Positions 44,893 through 53,820 of a stretch of DNA of 64,000 nucleotides are shown in pieces; within the stretch, counting starts at the first letter, position 1; each line of letters starts with the position of its first letter. The position numbers were made by a program, and so were the translations under genes. The DNA comes from Candidatus Cottocaccamicrobium excrementipullorum (GTDB lineage: Bacteria > Bacillota > Clostridia > Lachnospirales > Lachnospiraceae). Location: NCBI GenBank assembly GCA_018713255.1, contig DVFL01000012.1, positions 1 to 64,000 on the forward strand, given 5' to 3'. The notes under the pieces were generated by a model. The model worked only from the letters and a program-made list of their open reading frames with translations. It had not been told where the DNA came from and did not search any database.

Positions 44893-45600
44893 TTAACCCT
44901 TGATATGAAAGGAAGAGGCAATCCCAGAGAATTCGTGCTTTTTTAAAGCCTGAATTCTCTCCAGGATTGCCTCTTCACTCTGGATATTCGCATTGGATTC
45001 TTCCTTCAGTTCTTCCCAGCGTTCGTTAATCTTCGTGACCTTATTCCGGTCCGGATTTTTTTCGGCATTGTATTTATACAGGCATCTGGATTTATGCTCA
45101 CAGCCGCTGCAGTCCGCACAGCCATAGACTTCCACAGTCTGAGTGTATCCGTCCAGCTCCTTGCTTTCCGTCCGGATATGACGCAGCTCCCTTCCATATA
45201 TTCCATCAGGCGGGTCCCGCATTCTTCCAGTTCCTCGTAGAGCTTTTGGATTTCCGGCTTATGTTTTCCTTTACCAAAAACGAACTCTAGCCCTTCCTTT
45301 TCCAGACGGCGCATGAATTGATAATTCAATTCATCCAAAACTTCGCCTGTCAGTTTTTTTCCTTTAAAGTCATAAAAAGCATCTCTCTGAGGCTTTTCTC
45401 CTTTGGTCAGCCAAATAAAAGCAAGATCTCTCTGGCATCAGTCTACAATACGGTCAACAGCCCTGAAAAATCTAATTCCTCCATCACGTTTTTCAGGGTA
45501 TAGACTGGATCGTCATCAGGTAAACTCAATTCGAAGAAACGGAAGTTAATTTTCTGTTGCCCAATTTCAAAAAGTCGTTATAATATTCCTTGGTTAGCAT
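44893..45600 (-). pseudogene. IS1182-family transposase remnant
   Basis: The start MLTKEYYNDFLKLGNRK shifts frame to QKINFRFFELSLPDDDPVYT, LKNVMEELDFSGLL, then a stop and an internal deletion of the DDE core. It resumes LAFIWLTKGEKPQRDAFYDF and LTGEVLDELNYQFMRRLEKE, shifts again, and ends with a Cys-rich zinc-finger-like part (GCADCSGCEHKSRCLYKYN) and YKYNAEKNPDR. These blocks are in the right order for IS1182 transposases. At least two frameshifts and a large deletion make it inactive. Confidence 0.8.
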
Positions 45601-45622
45601 AGTTCCATTATAACGTGGAACG

Positions 45623-45713
45623 GAGAGAAAGATGGCTGTCGTTAGTCATCTTTCTCTCTTTTTTTGAGGATAAATTTCAGGGGCAGGTGTGACTCGCATG
45701 AGTCACACCTGCC
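45623..45713 (+). terminator. Terminator and a long hairpin near the IS right end
   Basis: GAGAGAAAGATG (45623-45634) pairs with CATCTTTCTCTC (45647-45658) and is followed by a T-run to 45665. Then GCAGGTGTGACTC and GAGTCACACCTGC (45683-45712) form a perfect 13-bp stem with loop GCAT, extended by one G-C pair. The first looks like an IS-borne terminator against outside transcription; the second has no T-run. Confidence 0.75.
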
Positions 45714-45867
45714 TCTGTTTGGAACGATCTATTTCACGACAGCCCCCTCTGTGCGATAAACCCAACGGGCGGCCGTCCGCGGGGCGTTGTAATAGAAATA
45801 GTGCAGAATAAATAGAAAAATACAGAAAAAGTCCAGGGATGGAGGACAAAATGGACAAAAAAACAGC

Positions 45868-45895
45868 TTGCAAAAATACTCGTTTTCGCTATAAT
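45868..45895 (+). promoter_or_regulatory. Promoter of the RIFT-barrel protein gene
   Basis: TTGCAA (45868-45873), 16 nt, TATAAT (45890-45895). The 5' untranslated leader would be about 150 nt and contains repeat copy C. Confidence 0.65.
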
Positions 45896-45957
45896 ATGTT
45901 GTCAGAGTAAGCCATCATGCGCCGGCAGCTGGCGCGCCGGCTATCCCATAAACGTCT

Positions 45958-46012
45958 GGCGGCGCATTTGGCATTCCTGAATACATACCGACTATTCGGC
46001 GGCGGGGCGTTT
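45958..46012 (+). repeat. Dispersed 55-bp palindromic repeat, copy C
   Basis: It begins GGCGGCGCATTTGGCATTCC and ends with TATTCGGCGGCGGGGCGTTT. It matches copy B at about 43 of 55 positions. It lies between a promoter and its gene, so it would be transcribed in the leader RNA. An extra palindrome, GCCGGC-N9-GCCGGC, stands just upstream at 45922-45942. Confidence 0.65.
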
Positions 46013-46049
46013 AAAGAAAGATAAAGGGGAAAAACAGGAGGAGATAGGC

Positions 46050-48293
46050 ATGATTCAGTTGCATTTTAATAAGCTTTACAGTACGAAACGGCGGCTGGAG
46101 CCCTGTCAGACGGCAGTTCCTTTTAAGAAAGGGGAGTGCAGAGACAGTGAGGGATTCTGGCTGATTCAGGGAAAGGAAAAGCGGCAGGTACAGACTATGG
46201 TTACCTCACGTTGGGAGGACGGTTCCATTCGCTGGCTTTGCATCTGGTTTCAGGCAGATCTTGGAGGCAACCAGGCCGCGGACTGTTATTTAGCCACCAG
46301 CCAGGAAAGCGCTTCTTATTTTGAGGAAAAGACGGAACATCTTGAGGCGGATGAGGAGAAAAAACAGATAAAGGTTTCCGGGGAGTTTGTGGTGAACCTT
46401 GGAGAAGGAATCAGGGAAGATCAGATGATCAAAGGCGGAACGTTCTGCGGCCGTTCCCTTCCTTGTGAGTTTCCGTGGCCGAAGCTTCTGGAGCGGACAG
46501 CGGCAGGAATCCGGACTTACCAGACCCGCCCCGAAGGCTGGAAGCGGATTCAGAAGGGGCCCCTGGTGACGGTAGTGGAGAATCAGCTTACTCTTCTTGC
46601 AGAAGATGGCAAGAGCCTGAAAGCAGAGATGAAACTGCGCTTTTTCGCCGGAAAACCTTGGGTGGAGGCAGAGTACCGGCTGGTGAATGCGTCTCTGGAG
46701 CCCCTGGATATTCAGTCTTTGACCTGGGCCCTTCCCTGCGGAAAGGAGCAGCTTTCTCAGGGGAAGATTCGGACCATGACAGGAATTTCCAATTACCGCA
46801 CTCAGTTTCAGGAGAGCAGCGAGGGAGAGCGGGTGCGGGTTCTGGCTGATGCGGATCTTCTAATGAATACCGCCAACGAGCATTTCGCCGAAGTATTTTT
46901 CGGCACGATGTTCTGCAGCCGTTCGGCGGGAGAGACAGGATTGACGGCCACCATCTGGCAGGCGCAGCAGAATTTCCCCAAGGCTGCAGCGGCCAGCGGG
47001 GAAGGACTGGAAATTGACCTGGTTCCAGAAGGAAAAGATAAGGTAGTGATGCAGCCGGGGATGGCCAGGACACAGCGGGTTCTTCTCCATTTTCACGGAG
47101 GCAGCGTGCCGAAGGAAGAGCTGGCTGAGCGGAGCACCATTTACCAGATGCCGGACAAATGTGTTATTGATCCGGAAATTTACCGGAAAGCGGGAGTGTT
47201 TGAGGATGTTTTCCTGGATGCAGATAAAAAAATTCCCCGTTGTGAACGGGTGCTGAGAGCCAGGGCAGACAGCCATTCCCGGTGCTACGGCATGCTGAAT
47301 TGGGGCGATTCTCCTGATCCGGGATATACCCGCCAGAGAAGAGGAGGAGATGAACCCGTATGGACCAACAATGAATACGATTATCCTCATGCCTGTTTTC
47401 TTCTCTATGCCAGAACGGGAGCCCGGAGATTTCTGGATTACGGTCTGGTTGCGGCGGATCACTGGATGGATGTGGATGTGTGCCATTACAGCGATGATCC
47501 GCTGCTTTTTGAAGGACAGTGGGAACACACCAGAAGACACACGGCGGACGGAGTGATTGTCTGCAGCCACCAGTGGGTGGAAGGACTTTTGGATACCTGG
47601 CATTTTACCGGAAATCACAGAGCTCTGGAGACTGCCTTGGGAATTGGGCGGAATGTGCTCAGGCTTCTGGAAACTCCCATGTTTCATCAGAAGGGAGGAA
47701 TTAATGCCCGGGAAACAGGATGGGCCCTTCGAACTCTTTCCGCTCTCTATAAGGAAACGAATGATCCTAAATGGCTGGAGAAATGCCAGTGGATTGTAGG
47801 GCATTTTACAGAATGGAAAGAAGAGTACGGTCAGTGGCTTTCTCCTTATCTGGATAATACCTTTATTCATGTGGTCTTTATGATTTCTATTGCTGCAGGA
47901 AGCCTGATGCGTTATTACCGCATTAGACCGGATGAGCATGTGCGCCAGATGATTGTAGATGCAGTGGAGGATATGGTTGACAACTGCATGCTGGAGGATG
48001 GAACCTTCTATTATAAAGAGCTGCCCAGTCTGGCCAGGAGCGGCAATAATCCTTTAATTATGGAAGCTCTGGTATATGCCTGGGAGCTTACCGGCGACCG
48101 AAAATACCTGGAAGCAGGAAAGGTGACTTTCGAAAATACGATAGAAGGAAATAAGCTGTCCGTTGGCGGGACGAAAACACATGTGAACGATGCGGTGATT
48201 CAGGCGGGAGACGGAACGAAGACTTTTGCTCAGTCATTTCTGCCTCTGGCTATCTATTACAAGGCGGCGGCAGAGGCAGGAATTATTAAATAA
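46050..48293 (+). CDS. RIFT-barrel, PL26/PcRGLX-like polysaccharide lyase-type protein
   Basis: A 747-residue cytoplasmic protein without signal peptide. The first half is beta-rich and resembles the RIFT-barrel and second domains of exo-rhamnogalacturonan lyase-like proteins (PF19501 group): QTMVTSRWEDGSIRWLCIWF, GKPWVEAEYRLVNASLEPL. The second half is an alpha/alpha barrel with GMLNWGDSPDPG, WTNNEYDYPHACFLLYARTG, SHQWVEGLLDTWHFTGNHRA and PLIMEALVYAWELTGDRKYL. Its own promoter and AGGAGGAG site are clear. It faces the glycosaminoglycan operon across a terminator. A lyase or hydrolase on an imported uronic-acid oligosaccharide is likely. The exact family and substrate are uncertain. Confidence 0.65.
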   Translation: MIQLHFNKLYSTKRRLEPCQTAVPFKKGECRDSEGFWLIQGKEKRQVQTMVTSRWEDGSIRWLCIWFQADLGGNQAADCYLATSQESASYFEEKTEHLEADEEKKQIKVSGEFVVNLGEGIREDQMIKGGTFCGRSLPCEFPWPKLLERTAAGIRTYQTRPEGWKRIQKGPLVTVVENQLTLLAEDGKSLKAEMKLRFFAGKPWVEAEYRLVNASLEPLDIQSLTWALPCGKEQLSQGKIRTMTGISNYRTQFQESSEGERVRVLADADLLMNTANEHFAEVFFGTMFCSRSAGETGLTATIWQAQQNFPKAAAASGEGLEIDLVPEGKDKVVMQPGMARTQRVLLHFHGGSVPKEELAERSTIYQMPDKCVIDPEIYRKAGVFEDVFLDADKKIPRCERVLRARADSHSRCYGMLNWGDSPDPGYTRQRRGGDEPVWTNNEYDYPHACFLLYARTGARRFLDYGLVAADHWMDVDVCHYSDDPLLFEGQWEHTRRHTADGVIVCSHQWVEGLLDTWHFTGNHRALETALGIGRNVLRLLETPMFHQKGGINARETGWALRTLSALYKETNDPKWLEKCQWIVGHFTEWKEEYGQWLSPYLDNTFIHVVFMISIAAGSLMRYYRIRPDEHVRQMIVDAVEDMVDNCMLEDGTFYYKELPSLARSGNNPLIMEALVYAWELTGDRKYLEAGKVTFENTIEGNKLSVGGTKTHVNDAVIQAGDGTKTFAQSFLPLAIYYKAAAEAGIIK

Positions 48294-48295
48294 AA

Positions 48296-48343
48296 AAGAG
48301 CTGCTGCTTCTGCAGAATCCTTTTGCAGAGGCAGCAGCTCTTT
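48296..48343. terminator. Bidirectional terminator between the lyase-like gene and lacI
   Basis: AAGAGCTGCTGC and GCAGCAGCTCTT, with inner TCTGCA/TGCAGA, form a long stem. On the minus strand six T follow, which makes it the terminator of the PTS operon ending with lacI. The plus-strand tail is only three T. Confidence 0.85.
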
Positions 48344-48383
48344 GTGCTGTCTTTTATGGAAACAACGGAATAAAAGCTTCAGG

Positions 48384-49388
48384 CTATAAGGTGCTTTCCC
48401 GCCAGCGGATCATGTTTTTCAGTACCACTTCTTTGGAATCGCCTTTTCCATCGATCATTTCCAGCAGCTTTTGGGCTGCGATGCGCCCCTCTTGATAGGC
48501 GGGGATCACAATGGAAGAAATAGCGGGAGTGGTGGTTTTTGTCCAGCCTGTTAAATCAAATCCGATGAGTCCGATGGGAGAGGGAATCAGGGACTGGTAA
48601 TCTGGAAAACGCTTAAGCGCCAGATAGACAATGGCCAGCGCCGAGGCGTCAGATACGTAAATCAGAGTTTTCTGGGAAAGATCGATCTGGCGTTTCAGGT
48701 AATCGCTGATATCTTCTTCCGTGGCGCCCTGGTTGATATAGTAAGTTTTGAAGGAAAGGCCGGCGGTTCGGAGCGCGTCTTTAAATCCCTGGGCGTTTCC
48801 TACGCCGCCATAGTCATCCTGACTGCCGTCGGAGATCATGATAAACTGCTGGTAGCCCTTCTGGACGCACTGGGTAATGGCCTCATACACGCTGCTGTAA
48901 TTCCCGCTTTTTACGCATTTCCCACGGGAATCGTAGGGAGAAACGTCCAGATAGACCAGATTTTTATTTTTCTTTTCCAGTTCCATGCCTAAAATCCCAA
49001 AACGGTAGGTGGCCTGAATAATGTAGCCAGATACTCCCAGTCGGGACATGTTTTCAATATATTCCTGTTCTCGGGCAAAGAGCATGCCGCTGGAACCTAC
49101 AATTACTTGGTAACCGGCCTGACAGGCCTCTTCTTCAATTCCTTTTAAGGCTTTGGCAGCCAGAGGCTGGGAAACATCTCCCAGAATTACGCCGATGGTT
49201 CCTCCCGGCCGGCTTTTCATGGCCCGGGCGGCGGCGTTGGGTTCATAGCCTGTTTCTTCAATAATCTTGCGGATCCGCTCCATGGTTTCTTCCGACATTT
49301 TGTTGGTTTTTCCATTGAGATAGAAAGACACGGTGGTTTTAGATACCCCTGCTTTCTCTGCAATTTCATTAATGGTAAGTTTTTTCAT
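48384..49388 (-). CDS. LacI-family repressor of the uronic-acid PTS operon (RegR-like)
   Basis: A 334-residue LacI/GalR regulator: HTH MKKLTINEIAEKAGVSKTTV, hinge YEPNAAARAMKSRPGG and a periplasmic-binding-protein-like effector domain ending in SSIVIPAYQEGRIAAQKLLE. The ATG at 49388 has GAGG 9 nt upstream; the frame opens five codons earlier with a GTG. It is the last gene of the PTS operon, the same place that RegR holds in streptococcal hyaluronan loci as I recall. The palindromes at 55528-55558 are its likely targets. Confidence 0.88.
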   Translation of the reverse strand: MKKLTINEIAEKAGVSKTTVSFYLNGKTNKMSEETMERIRKIIEETGYEPNAAARAMKSRPGGTIGVILGDVSQPLAAKALKGIEEEACQAGYQVIVGSSGMLFAREQEYIENMSRLGVSGYIIQATYRFGILGMELEKKNKNLVYLDVSPYDSRGKCVKSGNYSSVYEAITQCVQKGYQQFIMISDGSQDDYGGVGNAQGFKDALRTAGLSFKTYYINQGATEEDISDYLKRQIDLSQKTLIYVSDASALAIVYLALKRFPDYQSLIPSPIGLIGFDLTGWTKTTTPAISSIVIPAYQEGRIAAQKLLEMIDGKGDSKEVVLKNMIRWRESTL

Positions 49389-49456
49389 GCTTTGGAGCCT
49401 CACTTTTAAACAATCTGTCTTATTTTACCACGAAAATGCCGGATGGACAATATTAC

Positions 49457-51505
49457 TTAAGCCCTGAACCGAAGCTGCCGGAGGGTCTCTCCTTCTTTTT
49501 TCAGAACAATCGCTTTTCCCTGGCAGTTTGCGCCGTGGCAGGTAAAGATCTTGCGGCCTTTGAAGATTTCATGGGGGAAGATCAAAATAATATATTTAAG
49601 CTGACCTTCCAGCCAGATTTCCTTGGCGGCAACCTGGGAAGGAGGACAGGGGCTTGAGGCCTCTGCCTGGAACACCTGGGTATCTTTAATTTCTCCGTGT
49701 TCAGGAATCAGCCAGCTGATCATATGGCCTTCATTCTTCCAGCTTAAACGGCTGGTGAAGACGAAATGATTTTCGGTTTCATTGTAACGCCGGGACAGAA
49801 TTTCCTGGCTGCAGCTTAAGGGCTGGTCTGAGCCCAGAATCAGACTAACGCCCTGATTTTCCAGAAGAATTTCCTTGGCTCCGTCTTGGATTTCCTTTAC
49901 GGGAACAACTTCTGGATCAAAATGGAAGCGGCAGAAGCTTTCCTGCTGTCCATCCATGCGCAGGTCGTCAGAAATCAGCCATACTCCTTCTGGGAGAATA
50001 AATACCCGGCGATTATGGAAGGCTAAAGAACCTTCTGGTTCCTTAGACAGGAAGGGCATTTCCAGGTAATGAATGCCTTCCATGGTTTTCTCATAATTTT
50101 TAAGACTGTCGCCGAAGAAGGAATAGCTCCAGGAGCCATGGGCTTTGCCTGAAGAAGCCCCTTTGATGCAGCACACATTGTGAGATTCCGGGTTTTTGAG
50201 AATTTCCCGGAGGGGTTCTTCTTCCACATAAGAGTACCGGCCGCAGTCTACCAGAAAGGCTTTTCCTTTGTAATAGTTGGAAAGATGGCCGAAATCCACA
50301 TGACCGTGGGAACTTCCCAGAGGCCCGTTGTGAAGATAGGTGTAATTGGCGTTCTCCTCCCAGCTTGTGCGGAAAAAGTAATTTCCGCTGTGGGGGTAAA
50401 TGCCTTCAAGGGTTTGGAAGTCTTCGGCGGGAAGCTTCTCATAGGCGGAGATTCCAGCCATGCCGAAGAACCATAAATTGTCAAGATCAAGGGTCTGGTA
50501 ACCTCCAGCTTTTAAACTTCCGTCTCCAAAGAGAAGGGCTCCCCGGGAGAGAACGTCTCTGACATCAGTGCAGTCGCTGTCTCCCTGAGCCGGCTGAATA
50601 TGATCCGGGCCGGCTGCCGTCTGTACATAGCGGTACATGGACAGCAGTACCTGGGAAATTCCTTTCCAGCGAACATCCCATCTTTCCTCTGCCGTTTTGG
50701 GCGGGAAAAGTTCGTCCAGCTGTTTGGCCATAATCAGAAATGTGCTTACGCAGTTTAATACTTCAATATGATACATAATGGACTGTTCCCAGTGAGAGCC
50801 ATCTTCATAAATCTGGAAGTGAAGCTGTTCCTCCAGCTCCCTGCCGGCCCAGGCGGTAATTTTCGGATCCAGGAAATCTTTAAGCCACAGGCTGTTCAGC
50901 AAAATAGCGGAAGTTTGAAGAACCCCCCAGTTGCTTAAGGTGTATTTGGGAACATAGCTGTCGTTCAGATACCGGATCTGCTGGTGGATGCTTTGGATGA
51001 TGGTTTGAATTTCTTCGTCAGTAAGAAGGTCCATGGCAGTTAAATGCACCAGCACAGGCAGCCAGTTGGCGCAGCGGATTCCGGTGTCAATGGTGCGGGT
51101 AGCCAAGGTGGCTTCCGGACCTACAGTATTGTGGCTGATCCAATGGAGAATAAATTCCTTGGCTTTCTGAAAATAGGAGGAAGAACCGGTGCACCACCCG
51201 GCCAGCAGAAGCTTTTTTAAGTACTCATGACGGTTCAGCATGTAAACCCATTCTGGATCGCCGTTGGGAGAGTGCTCCCATTCCAGAGGACTGATCTGGT
51301 AAGGCAGGCTGCAGGGTTCCATATCCCAGCGGTCCGTATAGGTAAAGGTATTGTTCATTAAGGCGTCAGCCTGAGCCAGAATTGGCTCCATTTCCCCTTT
51401 GCTTTCATGACGAAGCCGCAGCGCAAGGCCGGAAGCGTCGTAGGCTTTGGCATAAAGGCGGGCTTTTTCTTTAAAGGCATTCAGATTGCCGGCAGAATTG
51501 TTCAT
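49457..51505 (-). CDS. Heparinase II/III family protein
   Basis: A 682-residue protein with an N-terminal alpha/alpha toroid (DRWDMEPCSLPYQISPLEWE, TIDTGIRCANWLPVLVHL) and the C-terminal Hepar_II_III beta domain (YFFRTSWEENANYTYLHNGP, SSHGHVDFGHLSNYYKGKAF). His and Tyr residues in these segments are catalytic in the family. There is no signal peptide, so it acts inside the cell on imported oligosaccharides. The start at 51505 has AGGAG 9 nt upstream. In streptococcal loci a similar protein sits between IID and the regulator gene. It probably shortens hyaluronan, chondroitin or heparin fragments. Confidence 0.85.
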   Translation of the reverse strand: MNNSAGNLNAFKEKARLYAKAYDASGLALRLRHESKGEMEPILAQADALMNNTFTYTDRWDMEPCSLPYQISPLEWEHSPNGDPEWVYMLNRHEYLKKLLLAGWCTGSSSYFQKAKEFILHWISHNTVGPEATLATRTIDTGIRCANWLPVLVHLTAMDLLTDEEIQTIIQSIHQQIRYLNDSYVPKYTLSNWGVLQTSAILLNSLWLKDFLDPKITAWAGRELEEQLHFQIYEDGSHWEQSIMYHIEVLNCVSTFLIMAKQLDELFPPKTAEERWDVRWKGISQVLLSMYRYVQTAAGPDHIQPAQGDSDCTDVRDVLSRGALLFGDGSLKAGGYQTLDLDNLWFFGMAGISAYEKLPAEDFQTLEGIYPHSGNYFFRTSWEENANYTYLHNGPLGSSHGHVDFGHLSNYYKGKAFLVDCGRYSYVEEEPLREILKNPESHNVCCIKGASSGKAHGSWSYSFFGDSLKNYEKTMEGIHYLEMPFLSKEPEGSLAFHNRRVFILPEGVWLISDDLRMDGQQESFCRFHFDPEVVPVKEIQDGAKEILLENQGVSLILGSDQPLSCSQEILSRRYNETENHFVFTSRLSWKNEGHMISWLIPEHGEIKDTQVFQAEASSPCPPSQVAAKEIWLEGQLKYIILIFPHEIFKGRKIFTCHGANCQGKAIVLKKEGETLRQLRFRA

Positions 51506-51582
51506 TGATTGCGCTCCTTTCAACAAAAAGGGCCTCCGCCCTTCCCGGGCGGGGAAGAGAGGAGGCCGGATTAAACGTTACA

Positions 51583-52386
51583 TTAGCCCAGAACTCCGAT
51601 TACGGATAAGAGGATGCCTACGATGATGGTCATGATAACCAGGCGGTAGGTAGTCCATTTCTTTTCTTTAATCAGCCAGAATACCAGGCAGGTAAAGAGT
51701 ACAGGCAGAAGATTGGGAAGAATGGCATCCAGCATATCCTGAATGGCAATTACCTTCTGCTCCGTTTCGGAAACCTGAGCAACGTACTGTAATGGCGTGG
51801 TGATCTTTACAAAGTTTACAGCCAGACCGGAGATTACGGTAACACCGATCATGCCGGCAATGGTGGAAATCTGCTCCATGTAGCCGCTGAGCTTGGTGAT
51901 AATGCTGGTACCAAGACGATAGCCCCAGCCGCCCATTAACATTTTAACAATGAAGAGGCAGATGTTGATGCCCAGCCAGAAGAAGATAGGACCTAAGATC
52001 AGGCCTTCCTGAGCCAGGGAAGCGCCGATGGTAGCGAACAAGGGAGCCAGGCAGAACTGGGACAGAGAATCGCCGATGCCGGCCATGGGCCCCATTAATG
52101 CCATCTTAATTCCTTTGATTTCCTTGGGATCAGCGCCGCCGTCCAGCATACTTAAGTGCAGGTTGGTGATGAAAGGCACCATGCTGGGGTTGGTGTTGAA
52201 GAATTCGATGTTGTCTTTTAATACTTCTTTTAACTCATCATCGTTTTTGTACATTTTCCGCAGGGCGGGGTAAAGCATGTTGGCATAGCCAAGGCCCTGG
52301 TAGTTGTTGTAGTTCATGCCGTTCTGCAGTAAATATGCCCGCAGAGAGGTGATCGTATAATCTCTTTTGGTTAATTTAGATGCCAT
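51583..52386 (-). CDS. PTS mannose-family transporter subunit IID
   Basis: A protein of about 267 residues and a typical EIID: MLYPALRKMYKNDDELKEVL, FFNTNPSMVPFITNLHLSML, KMALMGPMAGIGDSLSQFCL, with the membrane helices near the C-terminus. The N-terminus overlaps the IIC gene; either ATG 52386 or TTG 52392 may be the start, the latter with better spacing from GGAGG. With IIC it forms the sugar channel. Confidence 0.93.
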   Translation of the reverse strand: MASKLTKRDYTITSLRAYLLQNGMNYNNYQGLGYANMLYPALRKMYKNDDELKEVLKDNIEFFNTNPSMVPFITNLHLSMLDGGADPKEIKGIKMALMGPMAGIGDSLSQFCLAPLFATIGASLAQEGLILGPIFFWLGINICLFIVKMLMGGWGYRLGTSIITKLSGYMEQISTIAGMIGVTVISGLAVNFVKITTPLQYVAQVSETEQKVIAIQDMLDAILPNLLPVLFTCLVFWLIKEKKWTTYRLVIMTIIVGILLSVIGVLG

Positions 52387-53164
52387 CTTCAAACTCTACC
52401 TCCACTTCCTCAACATTATTGTTTCCGCCTTTTCCTGCATAGAAGAATACAAGAAGGGCAACTGCAGTGCCAAGAACAGCTACGCCGATAATAGGCAGGC
52501 CAAGGTAAGCGATGGCCATGTAGCCTAAGAGTACGAAGGGAATCAGTTCCTTCTTTGCCATTACATTTAAGATCATGGCAAATCCAACAGCAGGAAGCAT
52601 TGCGCCGGCTACGCTTAAACCGGTGTTCAGCCATCCAGGAATCAGAGAGATAACAGACTGGAGGCCTTCAGCGCTCATTGCGCCGGCAAAACCAATGATG
52701 AAGCCTAATACCAGGAATACAATTAAGGTAGCATTGCTGTAGAAACGGAACATGCCGAATTTTTTGTTCTCCAAAGCGTTCTTTGCAGCCTCACCGATAC
52801 CTGCACAAGCGGTATAAACAGCGGTGATGATAAACTGGAAAGCTACCGCGAAGGGGAAAGATAAGGCCAGAGCAGAGCCTACATCCACGCCGGAGTTTTT
52901 CATGGTGATTGCCATAATGGTTCCAATGATGCCAGGGCCCATAGGGTTTGGGGGCACGGAACCGCCCTGAGAAACGCCGAAACCCATGAATGCCAGTTCG
53001 CCTACAGCGCCCATTGCCAGGCCAGTGGGAAGGTCGCCAAGAATCAGGCCTACACCCGTTGCCATTACCAGGCACCGGTTGGTGTAAATGCCCAGCAGCA
53101 TGCCGCAGAGACACACGCCGCACCAGAGGCCGATGAGAATGCTTTGTAACATTGAGATTTCCAT
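52376..53164 (-). CDS. PTS mannose/sorbose-family transporter subunit IIC
   Basis: A 262-residue EIIC with about seven membrane segments: MLQSILIGLWCGVCLCGMLL, DLPTGLAMGAVGELAFMGFG, GGSVPPNPMGPGIIGTIMAI. The NPMGPG region is the conserved substrate-site motif of the family. AGGAGGAGG lies ahead of the ATG. It overlaps the IID gene, so translation is coupled. Confidence 0.93.
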   Translation of the reverse strand: MEISMLQSILIGLWCGVCLCGMLLGIYTNRCLVMATGVGLILGDLPTGLAMGAVGELAFMGFGVSQGGSVPPNPMGPGIIGTIMAITMKNSGVDVGSALALSFPFAVAFQFIITAVYTACAGIGEAAKNALENKKFGMFRFYSNATLIVFLVLGFIIGFAGAMSAEGLQSVISLIPGWLNTGLSVAGAMLPAVGFAMILNVMAKKELIPFVLLGYMAIAYLGLPIIGVAVLGTAVALLVFFYAGKGGNNNVEEVEVEFEDGI

Positions 53165-53192
53165 ACAGTTTTTCCTCCTCCTATTTTCTTAT

Positions 53193-53684
53193 TTAAAGGT
53201 ATTTTGTAATATCTACCTTCGCGCCGCTGTCCGTGCCGGATGGAGTGGACTTAGTGTTGAAGGTAATATGATATTTATCCTTTAATTCCCGGAGAGCAGC
53301 CTTATCTTCCGGACCTAAGGCAATGTAAGGGCTGATCTCTTCCTTGCCCGGAGCCTTATGGATGTTGCCTACGTTGATCTCAGTTACCGGAACGCCTCCA
53401 GCTACCAGCTTTAAGGCATCCTCAGGTGTTTTGCAGATAATGAAGATTACCTGTTTTGGAGACGCTTTCATAATAACGTCGCAGGTGTGCTGTACCGTAA
53501 AGAACCGCATGGCGATGGTCTTGGGGATCACGGCTTTCATTAAAGCCTGCTGCATCGGATCATTAGCCGCCCCATCATTTGCCACGATAACGGTGTTAAC
53601 TCCCAAGGTTTTGATCCAAAGCTGTCCCTGCCCATGTACCAGACGTTCATCGATACGAAAGGCTACAATGTTTGGTGTGCTCAT
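53193..53684 (-). CDS. PTS mannose/sorbose-family subunit IIB
   Basis: A 163-residue EIIB. The phosphorylation site is His17 in FRIDERLVHGQGQLWIKTLG; IVANDGAANDPMQQALMKAV and EINVGNIHKAPGKEEI are other family blocks. It passes phosphate from IIA to the incoming sugar. AGGAGGTACTGCT stands before the ATG. It follows a hairpin that separates it from the hydrolase gene. Confidence 0.94.
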   Translation of the reverse strand: MSTPNIVAFRIDERLVHGQGQLWIKTLGVNTVIVANDGAANDPMQQALMKAVIPKTIAMRFFTVQHTCDVIMKASPKQVIFIICKTPEDALKLVAGGVPVTEINVGNIHKAPGKEEISPYIALGPEDKAALRELKDKYHITFNTKSTPSGTDSGAKVDITKYL

Positions 53685-53712
53685 AGCAGTACCTCCTTAT
53701 AGTTTTATTATC

Positions 53713-53739
53713 ACTGTTCAGGACGGCGCCCTGAACAGT
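53713..53739 (-). terminator. Intercistronic hairpin between the glucuronyl hydrolase and IIB genes
   Basis: ACTGTTCAGG and CCTGAACAGT make a perfect 10-bp stem with a 7-nt loop in the 136-nt gap. No T-run follows in the minus direction, so it is likely an RNA processing or stability element rather than a full stop. Confidence 0.6.
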
Positions 53740-53820
53740 CAGGGTTTATAGTAAAATAATTGCTGCCTGTTTATGTTTCGTTTCCCTTAATTTGATCGAA
53801 CCCTTATGTTTTTCTTAGGT

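Larger units (their letters stand above)
44865..45751 (-). mobile_element. Decayed IS1182-family insertion sequence
   Basis: The left end GACAGGGGTTGTCGGTTAAT (44865-44884) and the right end read inward, AGAGGGGGCTGTCGTGAAAT (45750-45731), are imperfect terminal inverted repeats of IS1182 type. Between them lies a frameshifted transposase. The element is about 890 bp, roughly half the usual length, because the middle of the transposase is deleted. It separates the hydro-lyase operon from the uronic-acid locus. Confidence 0.7.
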
